Positions 7,595 through 17,029 of a stretch of 64,000 bases of DNA are shown in pieces. The translations under genes were made by a program, and so were the position numbers. The DNA lies in the NCBI GenBank assembly GCA_003669055.1, contig RAYB01000015.1, positions 57,732 through 121,731 of the forward strand, given 5' to 3'. This DNA is from a bacterium 1XD21-70 (GTDB taxonomy: Bacteria > Bacillota > Clostridia > Lachnospirales > Lachnospiraceae). The notes beneath the pieces are model-generated. The model worked only from the letters and a program-made list of their open reading frames with translations, had not been told where the DNA came from and did not search any database. Each line of letters opens with the position of its first letter. Within the stretch, counting starts at the first letter, position 1.

Positions 7595-8973
7595 GTTTGC
7601 AATATACCCCCTGGCCGCCTGCCGGCCAATGAAAAAAACACTTCATCATAAACCTGCTTCACCGCCTTTGGGTGTACAAATGGATTGGGACTATCTGGCA
7701 TCAGGAAGCATTCGGCCTCCCCTGCCGGACCAGGCAGCCTGACTGCAAGGCGCCCACAGAATTGATTGTAGATAACCGCCATCCCTGGGAGATTCCCCAG
7801 AAATTGAACAGCATCCCTGGTATTTTTCCACTGCCAGGGTTTGCTTCCACATACCAGCAAATATCCGTCAGCCGGTTCTTGTGAAAAGTTTAACATGGAT
7901 GTGCCGCAATCCCTGACCACAACATGGTAAGGGTGTGGCTCCAGTTTCGCCGCATCTCCATAAAACGGAAGCATCGGCAGGCCGTGGATCCGGTAGACCC
8001 CATAACGGTCCATACCGCTCCCTGTGCAATCTGCCATCTGACGGACTGCATCAGATCCGTTCTTTTCCTCATATAATGCGGAAATCCCCCGCCGCCAGAG
8101 ATATGCGGCAAAACTGATTGCTATATGGGTTGCCCCTGCACCAGGGAAAGCCCCTGCCACCGCAACCGTCAGAGATGATCCCGGGTCTTCCCCAAAAGCA
8201 CCTTCTCTATTTTTTACCATCTGCTCCTCAATGCACTCCAGTTCACCACCAAGCTGATATGCTGAATCATACCGCTCTTTCGGATCCTCCTTCAGACAAG
8301 TATGGATCACCTTAGCCAGTTTTCGGTCAATCAGAGCCCGCGGATATACAGGTTTTTTTTCCGGATATTTCCCGGTCAGCATGTAGTAGAGGACAGCACC
8401 AATGGCATAAATATCTGTCCGTTCATTCAAATCTTCTCCTGTATATTGTTCCGGCGCGGCACAGCCGACGGTCCCATAACTCTTCGTCAGGTATTCTGCC
8501 TCGTCCAAATGGATCGCGTGGTCAAAATCCACTAATTTTACGATGTTGCCACATACCAACAGGTTCCTTGGTTGTAAATCCAGATATAAAATAGGGGTAG
8601 GTTTTGCCGAATGCAAAATATTCACCAGATGACAAATCTGAATCCCATATCGGACCGTCATTGCCTTTGAAAAATGCCCCATGTCAGAAACAAGGGCGTA
8701 CAATGAATCTCCTTCCAGAAATTCTTCAATCAGATAACAGAAATCCTCATCCTCCTCCAGATCATACACAACCGGTATTCCCGGATGACGGATACATTTC
8801 AGGATCAACGCTTCCTTTCGGAACTGCCTGGCATCCACACAGGTCTTTGGTACCTGCTTGATCGCCCGGTATTCTTCCAGTTCGTTATGCTTCGCCAGAT
8901 AGACTGTTCCGCTCCTTCCGCGGCCTAAAACCCTGCATAACTGATATTTTCCAAATAGTGTGGTGTTTTGAAT
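7552..8973 (-). CDS. Ser/Thr protein kinase fused to a MinD-like domain, ATT start
   Basis: 473 residues if started at the ATT at 8973-8971. That start restores a full kinase N-lobe: glycine loop GRGRSGTVYLA (17-27) and AIKQV with K39. The catalytic loop is YLDLQPRNLL (D132, N137), with the usual His replaced by Tyr; the DFG motif reads DFD (D149); AAPEQY follows. The C-terminal third (from about 260) is a MinD-like domain with GAFPGAGATHIA in place of Walker A. GGAGG lies 7 bases before the ATT; the same frame has a stop 27 bases upstream of the ATT and no ATG, GTG or TTG between. A later GTG would remove the ATP-binding loop. No transmembrane or PASTA region, so probably cytoplasmic. Confidence 0.85.
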   Translation of the reverse strand: MQNTTLFGKYQLCRVLGRGRSGTVYLAKHNELEEYRAIKQVPKTCVDARQFRKEALILKCIRHPGIPVVYDLEEDEDFCYLIEEFLEGDSLYALVSDMGHFSKAMTVRYGIQICHLVNILHSAKPTPILYLDLQPRNLLVCGNIVKLVDFDHAIHLDEAEYLTKSYGTVGCAAPEQYTGEDLNERTDIYAIGAVLYYMLTGKYPEKKPVYPRALIDRKLAKVIHTCLKEDPKERYDSAYQLGGELECIEEQMVKNREGAFGEDPGSSLTVAVAGAFPGAGATHIAISFAAYLWRRGISALYEEKNGSDAVRQMADCTGSGMDRYGVYRIHGLPMLPFYGDAAKLEPHPYHVVVRDCGTSMLNFSQEPADGYLLVCGSKPWQWKNTRDAVQFLGNLPGMAVIYNQFCGRLAVRLPGPAGEAECFLMPDSPNPFVHPKAVKQVYDEVFFSLAGRRPGGILQTCLAKIRRFLSRKA

Positions 8974-8990
8974 CTTTCCACCTCCTTCTT
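8971..8990 (-). promoter_or_regulatory. Ribosome binding site and ATT start of the kinase gene
   Basis: GAAGGAGGTGGAAAG precedes ATT-CAA-AAC. Spacing of 7 from GGAGG is ideal. ATT starts are very rare in bacteria and are known for infC, where IF3 uses them for feedback. Confidence 0.65.
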
Positions 8991-9014
8991 TCCCCGATCA
9001 CCTCTGTACATACA

Positions 9015-9043
9015 ATACTAATATAATTGACAAAATTTTACAA
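9015..9043 (-). promoter_or_regulatory. Possible promoter of the kinase operon
   Basis: TTGTAA, 17-base spacer, TAGTAT on the minus strand, about 45 bases before the ATT start. Moderate match. Confidence 0.45.
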
Positions 9044-9122
9044 CTGTCTTTTTCATTTACTTACATTATGAGTAAACAAGCCAACATTCGACAAAATGCG
9101 TCACTGCTGCCTAAGCAAGCAT

Positions 9123-9167
9123 AAAACCCGGCAGGGCACGCCGTTTGCATGCCCCGCCGGGTTTTTA
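9123..9167 (-). terminator. Terminator of the rpsF-ssb-rpsR operon
   Basis: A 13-bp near-perfect stem (ACCCGGCGGGGCA / TGCCCTGCCGGGT) ends in TTTTAT, 10 bases past the rpsR stop. It is flanked by A and T runs and could work both ways. Confidence 0.9.
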
Positions 9168-9177
9168 TAATCGTTCA

Positions 9178-9444
9178 TCAGTCACAGATATAAGGCATCA
9201 GGGAGATATGGCGTGCCCTCTTGATTGCAACCGTCAACGCCCTCTGATGCTTTGCACAGTTGCCGGTAATCCGCCTCGGAAGGATCTTCCCTCTCTCCGA
9301 TACGTATCTTTTCAGCTTATTGGTATCCTTATAATCAATCACACCGTTCTTCTCACCGCAGAATACACACACTTTTTTTCTTCTGCGAACGCCGCCTCTT
9401 CTCACCTTGGCGCCTTCGGGCTTATCTGCTTTATTGAATGCCAT
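9178..9444 (-). CDS. rpsR: 30S ribosomal protein S18
   Basis: 88 residues, the usual length. Features are the basic N-terminus [20 protein letters not shown] and the conserved core [24 protein letters not shown] and [26 protein letters not shown] and the later Cys suggest the zinc-binding form. S18 pairs with S6 on the platform of the small subunit. It is the last gene of the classic rpsF-ssb-rpsR operon. Confidence 0.98.
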   Translation of the reverse strand: MAFNKADKPEGAKVRRGGVRRRKKVCVFCGEKNGVIDYKDTNKLKRYVSERGKILPRRITGNCAKHQRALTVAIKRARHISLMPYICD

Positions 9445-9498
9445 TGGTACTGCCTCCTTCTTCGATTAATCCGTGTCCTCCAACCGCTGTCCCTCTTC

Positions 9499-9969
9499 CT
9501 AGTTGAAGGGCAACCCCTCATCTTCTACACCATCCGGGATGTTCATGAACCCATCGCCGATTGCACTAGACGGAGCCGGCCTGGAAGTCTGCTGATAGCC
9601 GTAGCCACCGCCATTGTCCCCGCTGCCGGAATTCTTGCTGTCGGCGAACTCCTGATCATCCACAATAACATCAGTGGTATAAACACGCTGGCCTTCCCTA
9701 TTGGTATAGCTGCCTGTCTGGATACGCCCGGATACCAACACCCGCATTCCCTGGCGGAAATACTTCTCCGCGAACTCCCCCGCCCGGTCGAATGCCACAA
9801 TATTGATAAAATCAGCCGTCTGCCCCTGGTCGCCTTCCTGGCTGCCCCGGGCACGGCCTCTGCGGTCTACGGCAAGGGTATATCTGGCAATTGCCATCGA
9901 ACGTTCCCCTTGTGAGTACCTCACTTCCGGATCCCTGGTCAGCCTACCCATAAGAATTACTCTATTCAT
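9499..9969 (-). CDS. ssb: Single-stranded DNA-binding protein
   Basis: 156 residues. An OB-fold of about 110 residues starts MNRVILMGRLTRDPEVRYSQ; then comes a Gly/Ser/Gln-rich flexible linker and the acidic tip VEDEGLPFN, which recruits RecO, PriA and other partners. It binds single-stranded DNA in replication, repair and recombination. It lies between rpsF and rpsR as in most Firmicutes and ends with TAG, showing that TAG is an ordinary stop in this genome. Confidence 0.97.
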   Translation of the reverse strand: MNRVILMGRLTRDPEVRYSQGERSMAIARYTLAVDRRGRARGSQEGDQGQTADFINIVAFDRAGEFAEKYFRQGMRVLVSGRIQTGSYTNREGQRVYTTDVIVDDQEFADSKNSGSGDNGGGYGYQQTSRPAPSSAIGDGFMNIPDGVEDEGLPFN

Positions 9970-10008
9970 ACCATCACTCTTCTTTCTCTTAAGCTGGTCA
10001 TCTATTCC

Positions 10009-10302
10009 CTACTGCTCGTCCTGCTTCACGCAAAGATATCTGATCACCGGCTCCATAATACGAATGTGGGCTTCCACTTCGTTCGGGCAGTCGGAATTGT
10101 CAGACTCGAACCGGATAAAGTAATAGAACGCTTCTTTCATCTTCTGGATCTCGTAGGCAAGCCTCTTTTTGCCCCAGTCATCCACATTGGTCACGGTACC
10201 GCCAAAGCGGGTGATATAACCCTGTACCTTCTCCAATGCCGCTGTTCTCTCTTCATCCTCGAGTTTTGCGCTCAGAACAACTGCTAACTCGTACTTGTTC
10301 AT
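10009..10302 (-). CDS. rpsF: 30S ribosomal protein S6
   Basis: 97 residues from the ATG at 10302, which follows AAGGAGG; the frame is open further upstream but the family starts MNKYELAVVL. The core GGTVTNVDDWGKKRLAYEIQ and the C-terminal RIMEPVIRYLCVK are typical. It forms a heterodimer with S18. First gene of the operon, with its own promoter and a structured leader. Stop is TAG. Confidence 0.97.
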   Translation of the reverse strand: MNKYELAVVLSAKLEDEERTAALEKVQGYITRFGGTVTNVDDWGKKRLAYEIQKMKEAFYYFIRFESDNSDCPNEVEAHIRIMEPVIRYLCVKQDEQ

Positions 10303-10376
10303 TGCTTTTACCTCCTTGTGGTCTCTGGCCCTTGATTTCAGTATCAAGAGCAAGGAATATTGTGTCACGGGTATCT
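10303..10376 (-). promoter_or_regulatory. rpsF leader with hairpin, candidate S6:S18 autoregulatory site
   Basis: The leader contains GCTCTTGAT-ACTGA-ATCAAGGGC, a 9-bp stem with one mismatch just upstream of the ribosome site, and a CCCG in the 5' part. A leader RNA bound by the S6:S18 pair is known in many bacteria. I can see a suitable hairpin but cannot confirm the conserved CCG bulge. Confidence 0.4.
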
Positions 10377-10405
10377 ATTCTACCAGAAATCAACCATAAA
10401 TGCAA
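10377..10405 (-). promoter_or_regulatory. Promoter of rpsF-ssb-rpsR
   Basis: TTGCAT, 17-base spacer, TAGAAT on the minus strand, 75 bases before the rpsF start. Confidence 0.7.
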
Positions 10406-10458
10406 GCATTTCCCGGTGTTTTCCGATATTTTTTCTGCATTCTCTTTGGGTTCCCGCT

Positions 10459-11706
10459 TTACTGGTAAATCGGGTATTTCTCACAGAGTTTCGTTACCTC
10501 TGCCCGGATCGTATCTGCCTGGTTCTCAAAATCGGTTGCCGCCAGCCAGATGCACTCCGCCACCTTCGGCATATCTTCTTCTTTTAAGCCGCGGGAGGTG
10601 ACTGCCGGGGTGCCGATCCGCACGCCGGAGGTGACAAACGGGCTCCTTGGGTCGTTCGGGACTGTATTCTTATTCAAAGTGATATAAACCTCGTCGCAGC
10701 GGTTCTGGAGTTCCTTGCCGGACACCTCCATCCCCCGCAGGTCCACCAGCATCAGATGGTTGTCCGTGCCGCCGGTAAGCAGCCGGAAGCCCTGCCCTGA
10801 CAAAGCCTTTGCCAGGGCGGCCGCATTCCGGCGCACCTGTGCCTGATAGGTTTTAAATTCTGGTTTTAACGCCTCCCCAAAGCAAACCGCCTTAGCGGCA
10901 ATCACATGCTCCAAAGGACCGCCCTGGGATCCCGGGAAAATGGCTTTATTGAAATTAAAACGTTCTGCCGCCTCCTGGTTGGCCAGGATCATGCCGCCCC
11001 TCGGCCCCCGCAGGGTCTTGTGGGTCGTTGTTGTCACCACGTCGGCATAGGGGATCGGGCTGGGATGCTCCCCTGCCGCAACCAGTCCGGCAATATGGGC
11101 CATATCCACCATCAGGCTGGCTCCCACCTTGTCTGCCACCTCCCGGAACCGCTTAAAGTCAATCTCACGGGCATATGCACTGGCGCCTGCCACAATCAGC
11201 TTCGGTTTGCTCCCGACGGCAATCCGCTCCAGTTCATCATAGTCGATATACCCTTCATCATCCACCCCATAAGGGACAATGTTAAAATACAACCCGGAAA
11301 AATTTACAGGGCTCCCATGCGTCAGATGCCCGCCGTGGTTTAAATCCATGCCCATCACCGTATCCCCCGGCTTTAGCATAGCCAGGAATACCGCCATATT
11401 CGCCTGTGCCCCGGAATGGGGCTGCACATTGGCATAATCACAGCCAAACAGCTTTTTCGCACGTTCAATGGCGATCGTCTCCACCACGTCCACATACTCA
11501 CAGCCGCCGTAATACCGCTTGCCGGAATAGCCCTCTGCATACTTGTTGGTCAAAACTGTCCCCATTGCCAGCATCACCGGCTCAGACACGATATTCTCCG
11601 AAGCAATCAGTTCCAGGTTCCTCCTCTGGCGTGCTGCCTCCTGCTCAACCGCCTTCCCCACCTCCGGGTCATAGTCTGTGAGCAGCCTCATAATATCATT
11701 TACCAT
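10459..11706 (-). CDS. glyA: Serine hydroxymethyltransferase
   Basis: 415 residues, usual length. It converts serine and tetrahydrofolate to glycine and methylene-THF using PLP. Visible signatures are [34 protein letters not shown], the substrate loop [28 protein letters not shown] and [14 protein letters not shown] with the PLP lysine. The frame extends further upstream, but the ATG at 11706 has AAGGAG at good distance and matches the family start. It has a consensus promoter directly after recJ, so it is transcribed alone. Confidence 0.97.
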   Translation of the reverse strand: MVNDIMRLLTDYDPEVGKAVEQEAARQRRNLELIASENIVSEPVMLAMGTVLTNKYAEGYSGKRYYGGCEYVDVVETIAIERAKKLFGCDYANVQPHSGAQANMAVFLAMLKPGDTVMGMDLNHGGHLTHGSPVNFSGLYFNIVPYGVDDEGYIDYDELERIAVGSKPKLIVAGASAYAREIDFKRFREVADKVGASLMVDMAHIAGLVAAGEHPSPIPYADVVTTTTHKTLRGPRGGMILANQEAAERFNFNKAIFPGSQGGPLEHVIAAKAVCFGEALKPEFKTYQAQVRRNAAALAKALSGQGFRLLTGGTDNHLMLVDLRGMEVSGKELQNRCDEVYITLNKNTVPNDPRSPFVTSGVRIGTPAVTSRGLKEEDMPKVAECIWLAATDFENQADTIRAEVTKLCEKYPIYQ

Positions 11707-11838
11707 AACAATTCTCCTTTTCCTCTTCTGCCAAACCTTCCAGCGCTGTGCCAGGCATCCGGCACACCTCTTGCGGTTCATTGCCAACTGCCGGAAAGGC
11801 ACTGGTTTTCGTTTCCAGCGCCTTTTCTGATGTGTCTG

Positions 11839-11868
11839 ATTATAGTACAGGACGGCAACCCATGTCAA
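11839..11868 (-). promoter_or_regulatory. Consensus promoter of glyA
   Basis: TTGACA, 18-base spacer, TATAAT on the minus strand, both boxes perfect, starting 10 bases beyond the recJ stop. The transcript leader is about 125 bases. Confidence 0.85.
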
Positions 11869-11878
11869 GGTTATAATT

Positions 11879-13603
11879 TTACGGGTGCAGCTTGTATTCC
11901 CGGATCACAACCTGCAGCGACCTCTGCCCGTTATATTCATTCACATCCGGGTAATACACCACATCGATCCGGGTCTGCCTGCCCAATTCCTCCATAAACC
12001 GGTCACCCTCGGTAAATAGCATCCCGTCCATCGCCAGCCCCTGTTCCGTCACCAGTGCCAGTTTCACCGCATTGCGGTTTTTCCCCAGCACCCGCGCACT
12101 GCGGATGCGCAGTCCCTTCTGGGCAAACTGAGGCTTTTCATTCCCCTGCCCGAAAGGTTCCAACCGCTTCAGTTCCTGCATAAGCCCCTCCGATATGTAC
12201 TCAAGCGGCATCGCCACATCGATCCAAACCCGCGGGATGAAGTCCTCCGGTTTTAAGGTTGCCTGTCCGTTCAGGCGCCTCCGCAGTTCCTCCACATGGC
12301 ATTCCCGGATCGAAAACCCCGCCGCCATCGGGTGCCCGCCAAATTTCAGGAACAGGTCCTGCACCCCGCACATTTCCTTATACATATGGTAAGCTTCAAT
12401 CGAACGCCCGGATCCCTTGACACACTCCTCCCCCGGCGTCAGCACAAATGTCGGGCGGTTCCACGCCTCCCGGACCCGGCCGGCGATAATGCCTGCCACC
12501 GATTCATGGCAATCCGGCAAAAACACTACCAGCACCGGGTCTTTGGCATATTTCTCCTCAACCTGCCGGAGCGCCTCCTCGGTGCCCTGCAGCGTCATCT
12601 CCTTGCGCTCCTCATTCAGTTCCCGCAGCCTCCCGGCCATTCGGGCCGCTTCCTCCCCCTCCCCGCACAGCAAGAGTTCCAGCGCCAGTTTCGCCGTCTG
12701 TAAACGCCCGCTGGCATTGAGGCATGGCCCAACCACAAAGCCGATGTGGTACGCAGTCAGATCCCGGATATCAAGGCCGCATGCCTCCACCAGCTTCCTC
12801 AGCCCCAGGCTCCTTGTCCTTGCCATTTGCTTTAGGCCCAAGCGCACCAAAATCCGGTTCTCATCCTGCAGCCGCATGACGTCCCCCACAGTGGCAATCG
12901 CCGCAAACTCCAGCATCGCCTCCCATTCCTCAATCGGTATATTGCATGCTTCATAAAGAGCCTGAACCAACTTATAAGCCACCACGCCTCCGCAAATCCC
13001 CTTAAACGGATACGCGCATGCCCTCTGCTTGGGGTTCACAATTGCATCCGCCGGCGGCGGCAGTTCCTCCCCGCCCTCCCCCAGCGGCACCTCATGATGA
13101 TCCGTAACCAAAACCGTCATCCCCAGTTCCTTTGCCATGCGGATCTGCTCCAGCGCCGCAATCCCGTTATCACAGGTAATCAGTGTGTCGATCCCCTCCC
13201 CGCCTGCGCGCCGGATGATCGACTCATTGATCCCATACCCGTCCTTTATCCGTTCCGGGATCTGGTAATCTACCCTGCCCCCGCACCGCCGGATCCCCTG
13301 GTACAGCAGATAGGTGGCGCAAATCCCGTCAATATCATAGTCCCCCACGATGCGGATCTTCACGCCCTCCTTGATCTTCCCTTTCAAAATCTCCACCGTG
13401 CGGTCCATATCCTTTAACAAATGCGGGTTGTGCAGATCCTCCATCCCGCCATCTAAGTAGCGCCTGATGGCCTCCTCCCCCACCACGTCCCGGTTGCGGA
13501 TAATCCTTGCCGTCACCGGACTGATGTGGAAACGCTCTGCTATCGCAGAAAAGTCCGCCCTTTTCGTCTGTAACATCCAGGTTGCCTCACTGCCTCTGCC
13601 CAT
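11879..13603 (-). CDS. recJ: Single-stranded-DNA-specific exonuclease RecJ
   Basis: 574 residues, a 5'-3' exonuclease of the DHH family acting in RecF-pathway recombination and mismatch repair. The N-terminal DHH domain shows [17 protein letters not shown] (metal motif), ITCDNGIAA and [10 protein letters not shown]. The DHHA1 region includes [19 protein letters not shown] and [12 protein letters not shown]. The C-terminal OB-like part ends [10 protein letters not shown]. The ATG at 13603 follows AAAGGAGA. Length and motifs are complete. Confidence 0.95.
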   Translation of the reverse strand: MGRGSEATWMLQTKRADFSAIAERFHISPVTARIIRNRDVVGEEAIRRYLDGGMEDLHNPHLLKDMDRTVEILKGKIKEGVKIRIVGDYDIDGICATYLLYQGIRRCGGRVDYQIPERIKDGYGINESIIRRAGGEGIDTLITCDNGIAALEQIRMAKELGMTVLVTDHHEVPLGEGGEELPPPADAIVNPKQRACAYPFKGICGGVVAYKLVQALYEACNIPIEEWEAMLEFAAIATVGDVMRLQDENRILVRLGLKQMARTRSLGLRKLVEACGLDIRDLTAYHIGFVVGPCLNASGRLQTAKLALELLLCGEGEEAARMAGRLRELNEERKEMTLQGTEEALRQVEEKYAKDPVLVVFLPDCHESVAGIIAGRVREAWNRPTFVLTPGEECVKGSGRSIEAYHMYKEMCGVQDLFLKFGGHPMAAGFSIRECHVEELRRRLNGQATLKPEDFIPRVWIDVAMPLEYISEGLMQELKRLEPFGQGNEKPQFAQKGLRIRSARVLGKNRNAVKLALVTEQGLAMDGMLFTEGDRFMEELGRQTRIDVVYYPDVNEYNGQRSLQVVIREYKLHP

Positions 13604-13762
13604 GCTTATCTCCTTTTTCTCTGTATATTTTTACATTTTTCCGTCTCGTCCAAAAATCTCCCGCAAGCGCCATGCCCTCCCGCATAGCCGCCTTTTTCGC
13701 CGTGCCTAATTGGGCTGTCACCCCAGTATAGCATCAAATAATACAAAATTCCACCCCATCCC

Positions 13763-13791
13763 TTGCCTTCCATCTTAAGCTGCGCTATACT
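13763..13791 (+). promoter_or_regulatory. Promoter of the plus-strand flippase
   Basis: TTGCCT, 17-base spacer, TATACT, about 48 bases before the start codon and divergent from recJ. Confidence 0.6.
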
Positions 13792-13838
13792 ATACATACC
13801 AAATTGTACTATGCATGATACATCAAGGAGACCTCCCC

Positions 13839-15494
13839 ATGGCAAAATACCGCGCCCCGGACGGCACAAAAAAAGCTTCCAATACCGGCAACCTGTTAGT
13901 TCAGGGCAGCATCCTGGCCATTGCCGGTATCCTGGTCCGCTTCATCGGGCTCCTCTACAAGGTTCCCATGATCCGGATCCTGGGACAAGAGGGCATTGGC
14001 TATTATAACACTGCCTACGAGATCTACAACATCGGCCTGATCCTTTCCTCCTACAGCCTGCCCTTAGCCATGTCCAAGCTGATTGCCGCCCGGCGGGTCC
14101 GCAAGCAATACCAGGATGTGGAACGGGTCTATATCAGTGGGATGGTCTTTAGCGCTGCCACCGGCGGCCTGATGACCCTGATCCTCCTTCTGGGGGGAGA
14201 TTTTATCACGGCTGTTATTTTTAAAAGCCCCAGCAGCGCCTTGCCCCTAAAGGTCATGGCTCCCACCATTTTTGTGTTTTCCATCATGGGGGTGATCCGC
14301 GGTTACTTCCAGGGCCGGGGGAACATGATCCCCACCTCAGTCTCCCAGATTTTGGAGCAGGTTGTCCATGCCGCAGTCAGCATCGCTGCTTCTTACGCTT
14401 TCATGGACTGGTTCGCCGGCCAGCCCAACGTCCGCTCCTATGGCGCCGCCGGCGGAACCTTGGGCACACTGTGCGGTGCGCTCGTAGCACTTCTTTACTT
14501 GGCCTTCATGATGCTCCTTTACCGGCAATACAATGCCAGGACTTTGCAGCGCCGCCAGCCGATCCCGCCCGAATCCTGGCCGCAGGTCTACTCTGCCCTG
14601 CTTTTTACCCTGACCCCCATCATCCTGAGCCAGTTTGTTTACCAGCTCAGCGGATCTGTGGACAACTCCCTGTTCGGCCAGATCATGGATGCTAAAGGGC
14701 TGTCGGAAGCAGAGCGTGCCACACTGCTTGGCGTCTACGGGGGTGAGTACCGCCTCCTGTCGAATGTGCCGGTCGCCATCGCTTCCTCGCTGGGCGCCTC
14801 CATGATCCCCAGCATTGTCCAGTCCCGGACACGCCACAACCTGCGGGAGGTTAAATACAAAATCCGCATGACCGTCAAGTTCAATATGCTGATCGCCATC
14901 CCCTGCGCCGTCGGCATGGGTGTGCTGGCCGGCCCTATCATACAGCTGATCTTCCACGACAGTTCCAAGCTTTCCGCCGGCCTCATGCAGATCGGTGCTT
15001 TTGCGGTAGTTTTTTTCTCCCTCTCCACGGTCACCAATGCCGTGCTGCAGGGCATTGACCGCATGAGCAAATCCGTCACCCATTCCGCCATTTCGCTGGG
15101 GCTCCACGTCATTTTGGTCTATGTCATGCTCCAATACCTGGACTGGGGTGTATATGGCCTGGTGATCGGGAATGTAACCTTCGCGCTGGTCGTCTGCATC
15201 CTCAACTGGCACTCCATCGGCAGAGTCCTGCACTACCGCCAGGAAATCAAAACCACTTTCCTCCTTCCCCTGCTTGCTGCCTCCATCATGGGTGCGGCCG
15301 CCTGGGGCACTTACCGGGGGGTCTTTGCCTTAGCAGGCAGCAATACCGTCGCCATGCTGATCACCGTGCCCTTGGCTATGGCCGTCTATGCTGTGCTGAT
15401 TGTGGCCTTCCGGGCTGTAACCGAGGACGAACTCCCGGAGATGCCGTTGGGCGGGAAGCTGCTGCGCCTCTTCCGGCGGCTGCACCTGATGTGA
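13839..15494 (+). CDS. Polysaccharide/lipid flippase of the SpoVB-MurJ type
   Basis: About 551 residues in the MATE/MOP superfamily. Many hydrophobic helices (about 14) run from LVQGSILAIAGILVRFIGLLY to AMAVYAVLIVAF. The start LLYKVPMIRILGQEGIGYYN and IRGYFQGRGNMIPTSVSQI are typical of clostridial SpoVB-like proteins that flip lipid-linked glycans or peptidoglycan precursors. The ATG at 13839 with AAGGAG upstream is preferred to one 24 bases earlier. It is a lone plus-strand gene. Whether it serves spore cortex, wall or capsule cannot be told from sequence. Confidence 0.88.
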   Translation: MAKYRAPDGTKKASNTGNLLVQGSILAIAGILVRFIGLLYKVPMIRILGQEGIGYYNTAYEIYNIGLILSSYSLPLAMSKLIAARRVRKQYQDVERVYISGMVFSAATGGLMTLILLLGGDFITAVIFKSPSSALPLKVMAPTIFVFSIMGVIRGYFQGRGNMIPTSVSQILEQVVHAAVSIAASYAFMDWFAGQPNVRSYGAAGGTLGTLCGALVALLYLAFMMLLYRQYNARTLQRRQPIPPESWPQVYSALLFTLTPIILSQFVYQLSGSVDNSLFGQIMDAKGLSEAERATLLGVYGGEYRLLSNVPVAIASSLGASMIPSIVQSRTRHNLREVKYKIRMTVKFNMLIAIPCAVGMGVLAGPIIQLIFHDSSKLSAGLMQIGAFAVVFFSLSTVTNAVLQGIDRMSKSVTHSAISLGLHVILVYVMLQYLDWGVYGLVIGNVTFALVVCILNWHSIGRVLHYRQEIKTTFLLPLLAASIMGAAAWGTYRGVFALAGSNTVAMLITVPLAMAVYAVLIVAFRAVTEDELPEMPLGGKLLRLFRRLHLM

Positions 15495-15532
15495 CATTAT
15501 TCTGATCTTGCCAATCCCGAATTTACAATCAA

Positions 15533-15582
15533 AATGCCTCGCTGCCGGAACCGGATGTTTTCCTTAATTCCCAGCGAGGCAT
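15533..15582. terminator. Hairpin downstream of the flippase
   Basis: An 11-bp perfect stem ATGCCTCGCTG/CAGCGAGGCAT encloses 28 bases. The following T-run is poor (ATATCTTT), so this is a weak terminator or transcript-end hairpin. Confidence 0.5.
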
Positions 15583-15681
15583 ATCTTTGCCCGTGCCCCC
15601 ATACGTATTCCCTATCTGCCCTTTCTTTGATCCGCGGGCCATGCTAAATACCTCCTGCTCCTTTGGGCAGATACATACGGC

Positions 15682-15707
15682 AAAACCGGCTCTTCTGCTG
15701 AAGAGCC
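15682..15707 (-). terminator. Terminator of the TRAP transporter operon
   Basis: Minus strand: CCGGCTCTTC-AGCA-GAAGAGCCGG followed by TTTTG, about 35 bases after the dctM stop. Confidence 0.8.
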
Positions 15708-15742
15708 GGCCACATGTTAACCCGTACTATAATAAACTTTTA

Positions 15743-17029
15743 TCAGAACAGTCCCGGGAACAGCTTCGCAGGAATCATAAGCCATGCCATCGGGAACAGC
15801 ACCAGCAGCATCAGCACTAAGATCGAGGACAAGAAATACGGAAGGGTTCCCTTAAATGCGTCTTCAATGGTAATCCCGCTGATGGAAGAGGCAATCAACA
15901 GGCACAAGCCATAAGGCGGGGTGACCAGTCCAAGAGCCAGGGTAACCACGATAATCAGGCCAAGGATAATCGGGCTGATCCCCAGGGCATTCGATGCCGG
16001 AAGGATGATCGGCACAAACAGGATCATCGCCGGAACCGCATCCATAAAGGTACCTACAAACATAAAGAATGCCACCACCACCAGCAAAAATACCAGCCAG
16101 CCGCCTGCCATATTGGCGAAGAACTGCTGCACAATCACGTTCAGCTGATAATAGCTGAGAAGTTCACCCAGAGCATTGGCAGTTGCCAGTGCAAACAGAG
16201 ACAGAGAGGACATCTTCATGGTCTCAATCAGAATTCTGGGCAGATTCTTTACCTTAATCGTGCGGTAGAAGAGCAGGCCTACAATCAATGCATACATGCT
16301 GGCAAATGCTGCCGATTCCGTAGGTGTGAACAATCCGGAAACAATACCTCCGATCAGGATAATCGGGGTCAGCAGGGCAGGCATGGACTGCCATACCAGC
16401 TTCATGGCATCACCGGCAGATACCTTCTCACACTTGGGGAAATTTTTCTTCTTGGAATACAGCTTGACCACCGCCATCATCGCCAAGCCCAGCAGGATCC
16501 CCGGTATCAAGCCGGACATGAACAGGGCACCCGTACTGACATTCGCGATACCCGCATACACCACCATCGTGATACTAGGAGGGATAATGGAACCTAATGT
16601 GGAGGATGCCGCCGTGACGCCCACAGAAGTTCCCTTGTCATAGCCCTGCTTCTCCATAGCCGGGATGAAGATCTTTCCCACTCCGGCCGTATCCGCCTGG
16701 GAGGAACCGGAGATACCGGCAAAAATCATGGATACCAGCACATTGGAATACGCCAGGCCGCCGCGGAAATGGCCTACCAGGGCATTACAACAGTCAATCA
16801 GCTTCTCGGTGATCTCCCCCTCATTCATCAGGTTTGCCGCCAGGATGAACAGCGGGACAGCCAAAAGCGTAAAGCTGTTTAATCCGTTAAACATTTTGGA
16901 GAAAACAACCGTATTGGGAATCTGTGCCAGGGATGCGATACCGGTAAAGGATACCACGCCCAAGGCAAAGGAAATCGGCACGCCAAGCGCCACAAAAAGA
17001 ACGAACATAATGACTAAGATTGCACCCAT
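15743..17029 (-). CDS. TRAP transporter large permease (DctM/YiaN type)
   Basis: 428 residues, about 12 membrane segments, complete. Conserved stretches are FAGISGSSQADTAGVGKIFI, GVTAASSTLGSIIPPSI and GLVTPPYGLCLLIASSISG. It forms the sodium-coupled channel with the small DctQ subunit and takes solute from DctP. Its ATG shares a base with the dctQ stop (TAATG). The neighbouring yiaK-like reductase points to 2,3-diketo-L-gulonate or a related keto-acid as substrate. Because dctP and dctQ both carry stop codons, the transporter may be inactive unless these are read through. Confidence 0.93.
   Translation of the reverse strand: MGAILVIMFVLFVALGVPISFALGVVSFTGIASLAQIPNTVVFSKMFNGLNSFTLLAVPLFILAANLMNEGEITEKLIDCCNALVGHFRGGLAYSNVLVSMIFAGISGSSQADTAGVGKIFIPAMEKQGYDKGTSVGVTAASSTLGSIIPPSITMVVYAGIANVSTGALFMSGLIPGILLGLAMMAVVKLYSKKKNFPKCEKVSAGDAMKLVWQSMPALLTPIILIGGIVSGLFTPTESAAFASMYALIVGLLFYRTIKVKNLPRILIETMKMSSLSLFALATANALGELLSYYQLNVIVQQFFANMAGGWLVFLLVVVAFFMFVGTFMDAVPAMILFVPIILPASNALGISPIILGLIIVVTLALGLVTPPYGLCLLIASSISGITIEDAFKGTLPYFLSSILVLMLLVLFPMAWLMIPAKLFPGLF

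Noticed and set aside
14337..15233. Open frame of about 300 codons on the minus strand
   Set aside because: Antisense to the flippase; no start signal and no recognisable domain.
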